Assembly (NCBI GenBank): GCA_038254195.1
Contig: JBBSGJ010000099.1
Coordinates: forward strand, 1-8,376
DNA length: 8,376 nucleotides
DNA from: JBBQAA01 sp038254195
Lineage (GTDB): Bacteria > Actinomycetota > Thermoleophilia > Solirubrobacterales > Solirubrobacteraceae
Reading direction: 5' to 3'
Both the position numbers and the translations under genes were made by a program. This document shows positions 1-5,736 of this stretch, piece after piece (position 1 is the first letter of the stretch; every line of letters starts with the position of its first letter). The notes under the pieces are model-generated. The model was not told the origin of the DNA. It made no database searches and saw only the letters and a program-made list of their open reading frames with translations.

Positions 1-277
1 CTACGAGCGCATCCACCGCTCCAACCTCGTGGGCATGGGGGTGCTGCCGCTCCAATTCGTCGACGGGGACTCGGTTGCGTCGCTCGGGCTCACGGGGGAG
101 GAGGAGTTCTCGGTGGCGGGGCTCGCCGGCGCCGCGGAGATCCCCCGGGAGGTCACCGTGACGGCGGACGGCAAGGAGTTCAGCGTGTGCGTGCGGATCG
201 ACACCCCGCGCGAGCAGCGGTACTTCCACCACGGCGGGATCCTGCCGTTCGTGCTGCGCCAGCTGCTGAAGGGCTGA
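1..277 (+). CDS. acnA: Aconitate hydratase, C-terminal end (partial, 5' end outside window)
   Basis: This is the last ~91 codons of an aconitase of the AcnA/IRP type, which interconverts citrate and isocitrate in the cytoplasmic TCA cycle. The reading frame begins at base 2 and stops with TGA at 275-277. The fragment opens with YERIHRSNLVGMGVLP, the strongly conserved stretch of the C-terminal swivel domain whose arginine contributes to substrate binding. It continues with LGLTGEEEF and ends with RIDTPREQRYFHHGGILPFV, which matches the AcnA terminus in order and spacing. The iron-sulfur ligand cysteines lie upstream of the window, so they cannot be checked. The gene ends normally, with no truncation at its 3' end. 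The gap of 54 nt to cydA contains a separate promoter-like box, so co-transcription with cydAB is not required. Confidence 0.95.
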   Translation, partial: YERIHRSNLVGMGVLPLQFVDGDSVASLGLTGEEEFSVAGLAGAAEIPREVTVTADGKEFSVCVRIDTPREQRYFHHGGILPFVLRQLLKG

Positions 278-319
278 GCACAACTGCGGCGGCGAGCCTG
301 CATGGGAGCGGTGCCGGGT

Positions 320-325
320 TAGCCT
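320..325 (+). promoter_or_regulatory. Putative -10 box TAGCCT for leaderless cydA transcription
   Basis: TAGCCT fits the actinobacterial TANNNT -10 consensus and lies 6 nt before the cydA ATG at 332. That spacing would place transcription initiation at or next to the start codon. No Shine-Dalgarno-like GGAGG lies in the usual window before the ATG, and no convincing -35 hexamer is visible. Three other gene heads in this window share the arrangement, which is the main support. Confidence 0.5.
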
Positions 326-331
326 GGTGCC

Positions 332-1711
332 ATGAGCGCCGGGTGGCTCGTCGTCGGCTCCGCGCTCGGCCCCGTCGAGCAGGAGCACCTGCTCCAGGCG
401 CGCCAGATGCAGGCGCTGTCGTTCGCCGTGCACATCCCGCTCGTGTGCTTCGGCGTGGCCTTCCCGGCCCTTGTCCTCTTCGTCGAGTGGCTCTACCGGC
501 GCACGGGCGACGAGCTCTACCGCACGCTCGCCCGCCGCTGGTCGCGGATCATGGTCGCCCTCTTCGCGGTGGGGGTGATCACCGGGACGATCCTCTCCTT
601 CGAGATGGGCCTGCTGTGGCCGAACTTCACCGCCACGTTCGGTGGCGTGTTCGGTCTCGGCTTCGCGATCGAGGGCTTCTCGTTCTTCCTCGAGGCGATC
701 TTCATCGGGATCTACGTGTACGGGTGGGACCGCCTGTCGCCGCGGGCGCATCTGCTCGCCGGGCTGCCCGTCGTGCTCACGGGATTCACCGGGTCGCTCA
801 CGGTCATCGCCGTCAACGGGTGGATGAACCACCCGCAGGGCTTCCGGATGGCTCAGGGGAAGGCGGTGGACGTCCACCCCTTCGCGGCGCTCTTCGAGAA
901 CACGTACTTCTGGCACGAGCTCGTGCACATGTACCTCGCGGCGTACATCGTGACGGGGTTCGTCGTCGCCGGGATCTACGCCGTTGGGCGGTTGCGCGGG
1001 CGCTGGGGCCGTTACGAGCGCACCGCCCTGGCGATCCCGCTCACGGTCGCCGCGCTGGCCGCGCCCGTCCAGGTCGTCGTGGGCGACTGGAACGGGCGGG
1101 AGGTCGCGCGCGAGCAGCCCACGAAGCTCGCCGCCCTCGAGGGGCTCGGGAGGACCGAGCGGGGCGCGCCCGTGCACATCGGTGGCTGGTACTCCGGCGG
1201 GAAGGTGAAGTGGGGGCTGCCCATCCCCCACGGGCTCTCGCTGCTCGCGTTCCACTCCTGGGACGCGCGCGTCCGGGGGCTCGACGCGGTGCCGCCGCGC
1301 GACCGCCCGCCGGTGAACGTCGTGCGCATCGCCTTCCAGGCCATGGTGGGGATCGGGACGCTGCTCGCGCTGCTCGGGCTGGTCTTCCTCGTGGCCCGCC
1401 GGCGGCGACGACGGTGGCTCGACGCGCGGTGGTTCGCCCTGGCCGTCGCACTCGCCGGGCCGCTCTCGCTCGTGGCGCTCATCGCGGGCTGGGTGGTCAC
1501 GGAGGTCGGGCGCCAGCCCTGGGTGGTCTACGGCGTGATGCGGACCACGCAAGCGGTGACGGGGGCGGGCGGGATCCCCGTGGGCTACACCACCCTGGCT
1601 CTCGTCTACCTCGCCGTGGGGGTGGGGGTCGTATGGATCCTGCGGCGCCTCGCGCGCGCTCCGCTCGCGGGGGGTCCGCCCGACTCCGAGCCGGTGACCT
1701 CGGCGGTCTGA
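332..1711 (+). CDS. cydA: Cytochrome bd quinol oxidase subunit I
   Basis: This 459-residue membrane protein is the haem-bearing subunit of cytochrome bd oxidase, which oxidises quinol and reduces O2 to water in the cytoplasmic membrane. About nine membrane helices are readable (roughly 28-51, 72-92, 104-130, 140-165, 196-218, 231-251, 329-356, 366-390, 415-438). Expected residues by alignment to E. coli CydA are H34 (high-spin haem ligand), E114 and E121 in FAIEGFSFFLE, H199 in LVHM and M338 (haem b558 ligands), and GRQPW at 393-397. The quinol-site lysine and glutamate are kept in PTKLAALE (K265, E270). The Q loop is short (~252-328), explaining a length below the ~520 residues of E. coli. 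The position matching E. coli R391 is Q336. The ATG start is set by the adjacent -10 box and by the expected N-terminus. cydB follows after 2 nt. No cydDC is in the window. Confidence 0.96.
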   Translation: MSAGWLVVGSALGPVEQEHLLQARQMQALSFAVHIPLVCFGVAFPALVLFVEWLYRRTGDELYRTLARRWSRIMVALFAVGVITGTILSFEMGLLWPNFTATFGGVFGLGFAIEGFSFFLEAIFIGIYVYGWDRLSPRAHLLAGLPVVLTGFTGSLTVIAVNGWMNHPQGFRMAQGKAVDVHPFAALFENTYFWHELVHMYLAAYIVTGFVVAGIYAVGRLRGRWGRYERTALAIPLTVAALAAPVQVVVGDWNGREVAREQPTKLAALEGLGRTERGAPVHIGGWYSGGKVKWGLPIPHGLSLLAFHSWDARVRGLDAVPPRDRPPVNVVRIAFQAMVGIGTLLALLGLVFLVARRRRRRWLDARWFALAVALAGPLSLVALIAGWVVTEVGRQPWVVYGVMRTTQAVTGAGGIPVGYTTLALVYLAVGVGVVWILRRLARAPLAGGPPDSEPVTSAV

Positions 1712-1713
1712 CC

Positions 1714-2943
1714 GTGCACCTCTACGAGCTCCCGCTGCTCTTCGTCCTCGTCGGGCTCGCGCTCTATACGGTGCTGGCCGGGGCGGACTTCGGGGCAGCG
1801 CTGTGGCAGTTCGGAGCCGGCCGCGGACCCCGGGCCGAGCGCGTGCGCGACCACGCCCACCACGCGATGGGGCCGGTGTGGGAGGCCAACCACGTGTGGC
1901 TCATCTTCGTGCTCACGGTCCTGTGGACCGCCTATCCCGTCGCGTTCGGGTCGCTCGCCTCCACCCTGTCGGTGCCGCTGTTCCTCGCCGGGCTGGGGAT
2001 CGTCGTCCGGGGCGCGGCCTACGCGCTGCGCTCGGGCGCCGCCTCGGACCGCGAGCTCCGGTCGATCGACGCGGCCTCCGCCGCCGGCTCCGTGCTCGCG
2101 CCCTTCGCCCTTGCGGCGGCGGTGGGCGGCGTGGCGTCGCGGCGGGTGCCGGTGGGTAATGCGGCCGGGCACCTGTTCTCGAGCTGGCTGAACCCGACGT
2201 CCGTGCTCGTCGGCGTGCTGGCGATCCTCACCTCGGCCTACCTCGCGGCGGTCTTCCTCTCCGCGGACGCGGTCCGGCGTGGCCACGAGGACCTCGCCTC
2301 CGCGTTCCGCGGGCGGGCACTGACCGCAGGCCTCCTGGCGGGGGTCGTGACGGTGGCCGGGCCGCTCGTCCTCCACGCCGACGCCCATCCGCTCTACCGC
2401 GGCCTGACGCACGGGAGCGGGCTCGCCGCGGGGCTCCTCTCGGGGCTCGCGGGAGTGGGGACCCTCACCCTCGTGTGGCGCCGGCGCTTCGAGCCCGCCC
2501 GCTACACGGCCGCCCTCGCCGTCGCGGCGGTCATCGCGGGCTGGGCGCTGGCGCAGCGCCCGACGCTCCTCCCCGGGCTCACGATCCAGGCGGCCGCGGC
2601 CTCCCACGACACGCTCGTCGCCGTGGTGGTGGCGGTGCTCGCCGGCGGCGTGGTCCTGTTTCCGTCGCTCGCGCTGCTCTTCCGCCTCGCGCTCGGCGGC
2701 CGGCTGGAGGAGGGGGATGGGGAGGCGGACGAATCGCCCGCCCCCGTCCCCTCCCGGCCGTGGGTGATGGACTCCGGCCTGCCCGCACGGGCCGCGGGTG
2801 CCTGCGCTGTGGCGGGGATCGGCTTCCTCACAGTCGCCGAGGCGGGGTGGGCGCACGCGATCGGGGTCCTCGCGTTCCTCGCCGCCGTCGTCCTCGGGTT
2901 CCTGGCCGTGGCGCCGGGCGAGCTCGAAGCCGGGCGGCCCTGA
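1714..2943 (+). CDS. cydB: Cytochrome bd quinol oxidase subunit II, with C-terminal two-helix extension
   Basis: CydB, 409 residues, partners CydA in the membrane and is needed to assemble the haem centres. The GTG start lies 2 nt after the cydA stop and gives the expected terminus VHLYELPLLFVLVGLALY; no clear Shine-Dalgarno is present, so translation is probably coupled to cydA. Family signatures are AGADFGAALWQF (22-33) and MGPVWEANHVWLIF (52-65). About nine helices fill residues 5-325, the usual CydB body. A charged and proline-rich linker (~330-350) then leads to two further hydrophobic segments (~357-376 and ~379-400) that E. coli CydB (379 residues) lacks. The extension is in frame with no sign of a frameshift. 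It might stand in for small accessory subunits such as CydX, none of which is seen nearby, but that is speculation. The stop lies 7 nt from the convergent gene. Confidence 0.95.
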   Translation: MHLYELPLLFVLVGLALYTVLAGADFGAALWQFGAGRGPRAERVRDHAHHAMGPVWEANHVWLIFVLTVLWTAYPVAFGSLASTLSVPLFLAGLGIVVRGAAYALRSGAASDRELRSIDAASAAGSVLAPFALAAAVGGVASRRVPVGNAAGHLFSSWLNPTSVLVGVLAILTSAYLAAVFLSADAVRRGHEDLASAFRGRALTAGLLAGVVTVAGPLVLHADAHPLYRGLTHGSGLAAGLLSGLAGVGTLTLVWRRRFEPARYTAALAVAAVIAGWALAQRPTLLPGLTIQAAAASHDTLVAVVVAVLAGGVVLFPSLALLFRLALGGRLEEGDGEADESPAPVPSRPWVMDSGLPARAAGACAVAGIGFLTVAEAGWAHAIGVLAFLAAVVLGFLAVAPGELEAGRP

Positions 2944-2950
2944 CCGGTTC

Positions 2951-3526
2951 TCAGGCGGTCGCGAGCGCTTCGCGCTCGGGCCGCGCGCAGACCCGACCTG
3001 CGGAGAACCCGCCCGCGCCGATGTTCAGGGCGGCGTTCGTCCGGGCCCGTGCGTTCTCCCAGGCGACCATGTGGGTGAGCTCGAGCACGCCCTTGGCCCC
3101 GTAGCGCCCGCGCAGGGCGGCGACCATCTCGTCGTCGACCTCGACCGGCGTGCGGCTCATGCCCGCCGCGTAGTCCATGACAAGAAGCTGCTCGTCGGAG
3201 AACAGGCCGGACTCGCGCGCCCGCGGCAGCGCGAGGAGCTGCTCGTCGGAGAGCCCCGCGCGCTGGGAGTGCTCCGAGCCGATGTCGATGCAGAACTCGC
3301 ATTCGACCACGGTGGCGGACTTGAGGACCGCGAGGAGCTTGAGGTCCTCGGAGAGCACGTCGGGCTTCTCCACGGCGCGGTTGTAGAGGGCGAGGGCGCG
3401 CGTGAGGCGCGGGTGGTGGGCGTAGATCGTGGCCGACTCGACCATCGGCTCGCCGTACTGGCGGCGGCTCACGCCGCGCACGAGGCGGGCGAACGCGCCC
3501 TGGGCGGGAGGGAGGCGTGGGGTCAT
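2951..3526 (-). CDS. Carboxymuconolactone decarboxylase / AhpD-like family protein with CxxC motif
   Basis: This 191-residue soluble protein belongs to the AhpD-like/carboxymuconolactone decarboxylase superfamily. The core motif is ECEFC (E75, C76, C79) followed by IDIGSEH. The CxxC pair is the redox centre used by AhpD-type peroxidase partners. The histidine that AhpD has four residues after the second cysteine is G83 here; H86 is the nearest histidine. The C-terminal half has LELTHMVAWENARARTNAAL and GIGAGGFSAG-like residues typical of a ~190-residue subgroup generally annotated only at family level. A thiol-dependent peroxidase or reductase role is therefore plausible but unproven; lactone decarboxylation is unlikely given the CxxC. 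The ATG start is supported by a -10 box 7 nt upstream. It is convergent with cydB and lies downstream of the SBP56/membrane-protein pair on the same strand. Confidence 0.85.
   Translation of the reverse strand: MTPRLPPAQGAFARLVRGVSRRQYGEPMVESATIYAHHPRLTRALALYNRAVEKPDVLSEDLKLLAVLKSATVVECEFCIDIGSEHSQRAGLSDEQLLALPRARESGLFSDEQLLVMDYAAGMSRTPVEVDDEMVAALRGRYGAKGVLELTHMVAWENARARTNAALNIGAGGFSAGRVCARPEREALATA
2962..2978. terminator. Candidate hairpin between convergent cydB and AhpD-like gene ends
   Basis: CGAGCGC, loop TTC, GCGCTCG forms a perfect 7-bp stem. It lies inside the last codons of the minus-strand gene and just beyond the cydB stop, where a shared terminator would be expected because only 7 nt separate the genes. 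There is no T-tract on either side, so a classic intrinsic terminator is not shown. GC-rich coding sequence makes such hairpins by chance. Confidence 0.3.
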
Positions 3527-3533
3527 GGGCGGA

Positions 3534-3539
3534 ACGCTA
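3534..3539 (-). promoter_or_regulatory. Putative -10 box TAGCGT for the AhpD-like gene
   Basis: Read on the minus strand, TAGCGT matches TANNNT and is 7 nt from the ATG at 3526, consistent with a leaderless transcript. No Shine-Dalgarno is present. The 99-nt gap (3527-3625) to the upstream membrane-protein gene is the largest in the window. Apart from this box I see no gene and no clear terminator in it. It suggests this gene can be transcribed independently of its upstream neighbours. Confidence 0.5.
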
Positions 3540-3625
3540 CCGGGCGGCGGTCCCCGGCTAGGTCCACCTCCGTGCCGCTCGAGGGGACCACTCCCGGCGG
3601 GACCCGAGGCCTGATCGCCACCCGG

Positions 3626-4267
3626 TCAGGAGACCAGCGTGAAGGCGCCCGCGATGATGAACCCCGCGGCCCAGAACGCATCCGTGTTGACCCACGCCCG
3701 GCGCAGGATCTCGACTCCGAGGCGCTCGTAGACCACGACGGCGACCACCCCCATGACCAGCACCATCGCCGCGACGTGCAGGGCGAGCCCGGCGACGTCG
3801 GCGAGCAGCGGCGTCCCGTCGTCGGGCCGGGGCTGCCCGCGGTCTTTCGCCGAGGCCGCGAGCCCACCGGCGCCGATGATGACCGGCGCGACCATCAGCC
3901 CCGCGCCGTGGGCGGTGGCCATCAGGAACGACCACAGCCCGAGCTCCCGCGGTCGCACCCGCATGGTCGTCCAGCGGAAGTGCGCGCGGGGCTTGACGAA
4001 GCGGAAGATCCCGAAGGCGATGAGCACGACCGCGGCGCCCACGTGGAGCTCGGCCTCGCCGACCGCCGCTCCCGCCACGAGCGCGATCCCGAAGACGACG
4101 AGCACGGAGGCCTCGTGCCCGATCGCGATCGGGACGAGGGAGCGCAGCAGCGCCCGGCGGTCGCGCTGCTGGAGGCCCTGCGACACCGCGAAGAGCCAGC
4201 CCATCGCCGGGTTGAGCCCGTGATAGGCGCCGAGCCCGATGAGCGCGAGGTACGACCAGTCCCTCAC
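3626..4267 (-). CDS. Polytopic membrane protein with intramembrane histidines, coupled to SBP56; function unknown
   Basis: I do not recognise a named family. The protein has 213 residues and about six hydrophobic segments (roughly 5-30, 43-69, 73-91, 108-135, 155-180, 194-213). Histidines sit in or at the edge of these: H16 in YHGLNPAMGW, H51 in GHEAS, H75, H96 in PRAHFRW, H120 in TAHGAG, and H164. Such patterns are seen in metal-handling or LysE/NicO/DsbD-like transporters, so transport of a metal or small solute is one guess, but the NicO HxxxxDH motif is absent. The GTG start overlaps the SBP56 stop by 4 nt (GTGA), so the two are almost certainly translated together. No Shine-Dalgarno precedes the GTG, consistent with re-initiation. 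The next gene downstream starts after 99 nt. Confidence 0.85.
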   Translation of the reverse strand: MRDWSYLALIGLGAYHGLNPAMGWLFAVSQGLQQRDRRALLRSLVPIAIGHEASVLVVFGIALVAGAAVGEAELHVGAAVVLIAFGIFRFVKPRAHFRWTTMRVRPRELGLWSFLMATAHGAGLMVAPVIIGAGGLAASAKDRGQPRPDDGTPLLADVAGLALHVAAMVLVMGVVAVVVYERLGVEILRRAWVNTDAFWAAGFIIAGAFTLVS

Positions 4268-5682
4268 GGGAAGCAGTAGGAGTCCGAGGACGCGTCTCCG
4301 CCCTCGAGGCGCACCTGGTGGGGGCGCTCGCCGTGGAACTCCAGGAAGAAGTCCGGGTCCAGGGTCAACCCGCCCTCGCCCCCGGCGTCGAGCTTGACGA
4401 GCCAGCCGTCGATCCCCTCGGGGTAGAACTGCGCGTCCCAGCTCGCGTAGAGCGAGTTCGTGAGGTAGACCCGCTTCCCGTCGCGCGAGACCTCGACCAT
4501 CTGCGGCCCGCCCTTCAGCGCGCCCGCTGCCGGGTGCGCCGCGCGCTCGACGATCCCCCCGAGGCGGACCGAGCCCGTCTCCACCGGCGCGCGCGGGTTG
4601 CGGACGTCGAAGCGCTTGAGCTCGCCGGTCCCCCAGCAGGAGACGAAGAGCGAGGCGTCGTCGAGGGAGAGCGCGATGTCGGTCACGAGCGGCGGGACCG
4701 CCCCGAAGGGCTTGATGACCTCGGGGAGCTGGTCGGCGTCGGCCGGCTCGGCCGGTATCTCGATCACCTTGGAGACCTCGACGGAGCCGTTGCGGAGCTC
4801 CCACATCCAGACCGAGGCCGAGAGGTCGGCGGTGGACACCACGACGCCGACGAAGCCGTAGGGCTTCGTGGGATCGTGGGCGGGCCGGAGCTCGAGGACC
4901 ATCTGCTGCTCGGCTCCCAGGTCGACGGCCTGGAGGTGGCGGCGGCGCCGCATGTCCCACGTGTGGATCTGGTGCCCGTACTGCCCCGAGAGCAGCAGGT
5001 CGGCCTGGACGCCGTCCTCGATCATCGCCGGCGTGCCCCATTCCGAGGTCACGACGGTGTCGTAGCCGATGTTCCACCAGACGTCGTAGGCCAGGTGCTG
5101 GGGCCCGCGGTCGATCTCCCACTGCCCGAGCGGGGTGAAGTTGTCGTGGTCGAGCAGCGCGACGCCGCCGGGACCGCCCCCGTCGGGCGCGCCGAGCGCG
5201 GAGAGGTAGAGCCCGTCGGGTCCGCAGTGGCTCGTGTGCGGGCGCGAGTAGCCCGTGCGGGAGGCGAACTCGTCGGCCTCGATGACCTTCACGAGCTTGG
5301 GGTTGTGCGGGTCCTCCTTGACGTCCACGATGTGCAGGCGCGACGAGCGCAGCCCGGGGACGACGAGGTAGCGGCGCTCGACGTGGGGGTGCGGGGCCCA
5401 CGGGCAGAGGGCCGCCGAGCACGCGTTCCAGCCGAAGTGATGGAGCTCGTCGCCGATGTTCGGCATGTCGAGCCGGCCCACCACCTGGCCGTAGGTGGAG
5501 GACTCGGGCTTGAGGTCGACCACGCAGATCGCGTCGGGCTTCGCGTCGCCGCGGGCCTCGGGCGCCGCGCCGTAGTTGCCCGCTTCGTTGAGCGTGGCGA
5601 CGTAGGCCAGCTCCTCGCGGGGGCCGGCCGCGGCCGAGCGGGGAGAGGGATAGAACGTGGGGTCGGGCTTCCAGGTCGCCAT
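4264..5682 (-). CDS. SBP56 / selenium-binding protein family, methanethiol oxidase-like
   Basis: This 472-residue protein belongs to the SBP56 family (human SELENBP1, bacterial methanethiol oxidase MtoX), beta-propeller proteins. Characterised members oxidise methanethiol to formaldehyde, H2S and H2O2, with copper reported for the bacterial enzyme. Conserved blocks run the full length: FYPSPR (10-15), DELHHFGWNAC (78-88), RPHTSHC (147-153), STEW-like TSEWGTP (212-218), and GGPQM...DGKRVYLTNSLY (391-412) with SWDAQFYP. The position aligned with selenium-binding Cys57 of human SELENBP1 is G65, so selenium binding there is not expected. No signal peptide is visible, unlike periplasmic MtoX enzymes, so it probably acts in the cytoplasm. 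The ATG is chosen for the MATWKPDPTFYPSP terminus and a -10 box 6 nt upstream. Substrate identity is inferred from the family only. The SCO1/senC and mauG partners described beside some mtoX genes are not in the window. Confidence 0.93.
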   Translation of the reverse strand: MATWKPDPTFYPSPRSAAAGPREELAYVATLNEAGNYGAAPEARGDAKPDAICVVDLKPESSTYGQVVGRLDMPNIGDELHHFGWNACSAALCPWAPHPHVERRYLVVPGLRSSRLHIVDVKEDPHNPKLVKVIEADEFASRTGYSRPHTSHCGPDGLYLSALGAPDGGGPGGVALLDHDNFTPLGQWEIDRGPQHLAYDVWWNIGYDTVVTSEWGTPAMIEDGVQADLLLSGQYGHQIHTWDMRRRRHLQAVDLGAEQQMVLELRPAHDPTKPYGFVGVVVSTADLSASVWMWELRNGSVEVSKVIEIPAEPADADQLPEVIKPFGAVPPLVTDIALSLDDASLFVSCWGTGELKRFDVRNPRAPVETGSVRLGGIVERAAHPAAGALKGGPQMVEVSRDGKRVYLTNSLYASWDAQFYPEGIDGWLVKLDAGGEGGLTLDPDFFLEFHGERPHQVRLEGGDASSDSYCFP

Positions 5683-5688
5683 GGGCAG

Positions 5689-5694
5689 ACCGTA
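5689..5694 (-). promoter_or_regulatory. Putative -10 box TACGGT for the SBP56 gene
   Basis: On the minus strand TACGGT matches TANNNT and is 6 nt before the ATG at 5682, with no Shine-Dalgarno, again implying a leaderless message. It faces away from the M42 promoter box at 5724-5729. Only 29 nt separate the two boxes, so the polymerase footprints of the two promoters should overlap. Confidence 0.5.
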
Positions 5695-5723
5695 CCCACG
5701 GACTGGACAATCGGCACCGCGGC

Positions 5724-5729
5724 TAGGCT
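5724..5729 (+). promoter_or_regulatory. Putative -10 box TAGGCT for the M42 peptidase gene
   Basis: TAGGCT is a near-ideal TANNNT box 7 nt before the GTG at 5737. It decides the start among the upstream in-frame possibilities of a long open frame that runs antisense through the SBP56 gene. No Shine-Dalgarno is present. TGGACA at 5704-5709 resembles a -35 element, but its spacing of 14 nt is too short to rely on. Confidence 0.55.
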
Positions 5730-5736
5730 CCCGGCC

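Noticed and set aside
187..1713. In-frame upstream extension of cydB to position 187
   Set aside because: This stretch is a shadow frame of cydA; CydB homology begins at the GTG at 1714.
1606..2856. Minus-strand open frame of 416 codons opposite cydB
   Set aside because: Composition is dominated by R, G, E and P from antisense GC-rich codons, with no recognisable domain, while cydB is unambiguous.
3540..3557. CCGGG...CCCGG hairpin upstream of the AhpD-like gene as a regulatory element
   Set aside because: A 5-bp stem with an 8-nt loop in such GC-rich DNA is expected by chance and lacks supporting context.
3626..4267. Assignment of the membrane protein to the NicO/RcnA nickel-cobalt transporters
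   Set aside because: The diagnostic HxxxxDH helix motif is absent; only a loose likeness in helix count and histidines remains.
2798..4279. Long plus-strand open frame (493 codons) across the AhpD-like and membrane-protein genes
   Set aside because: It lies antisense to two genes with clear protein signatures, is low-complexity and charged as typical of GC-rich antisense frames, and shows no family motif.
4318..5736. In-frame upstream extension of the M42 gene to an ATG at 4318
   Set aside because: The extra ~470 codons are antisense to the SBP56 gene and resemble no protein; the GTG at 5737 gives a normal M42 N-terminus and fits the promoter box.
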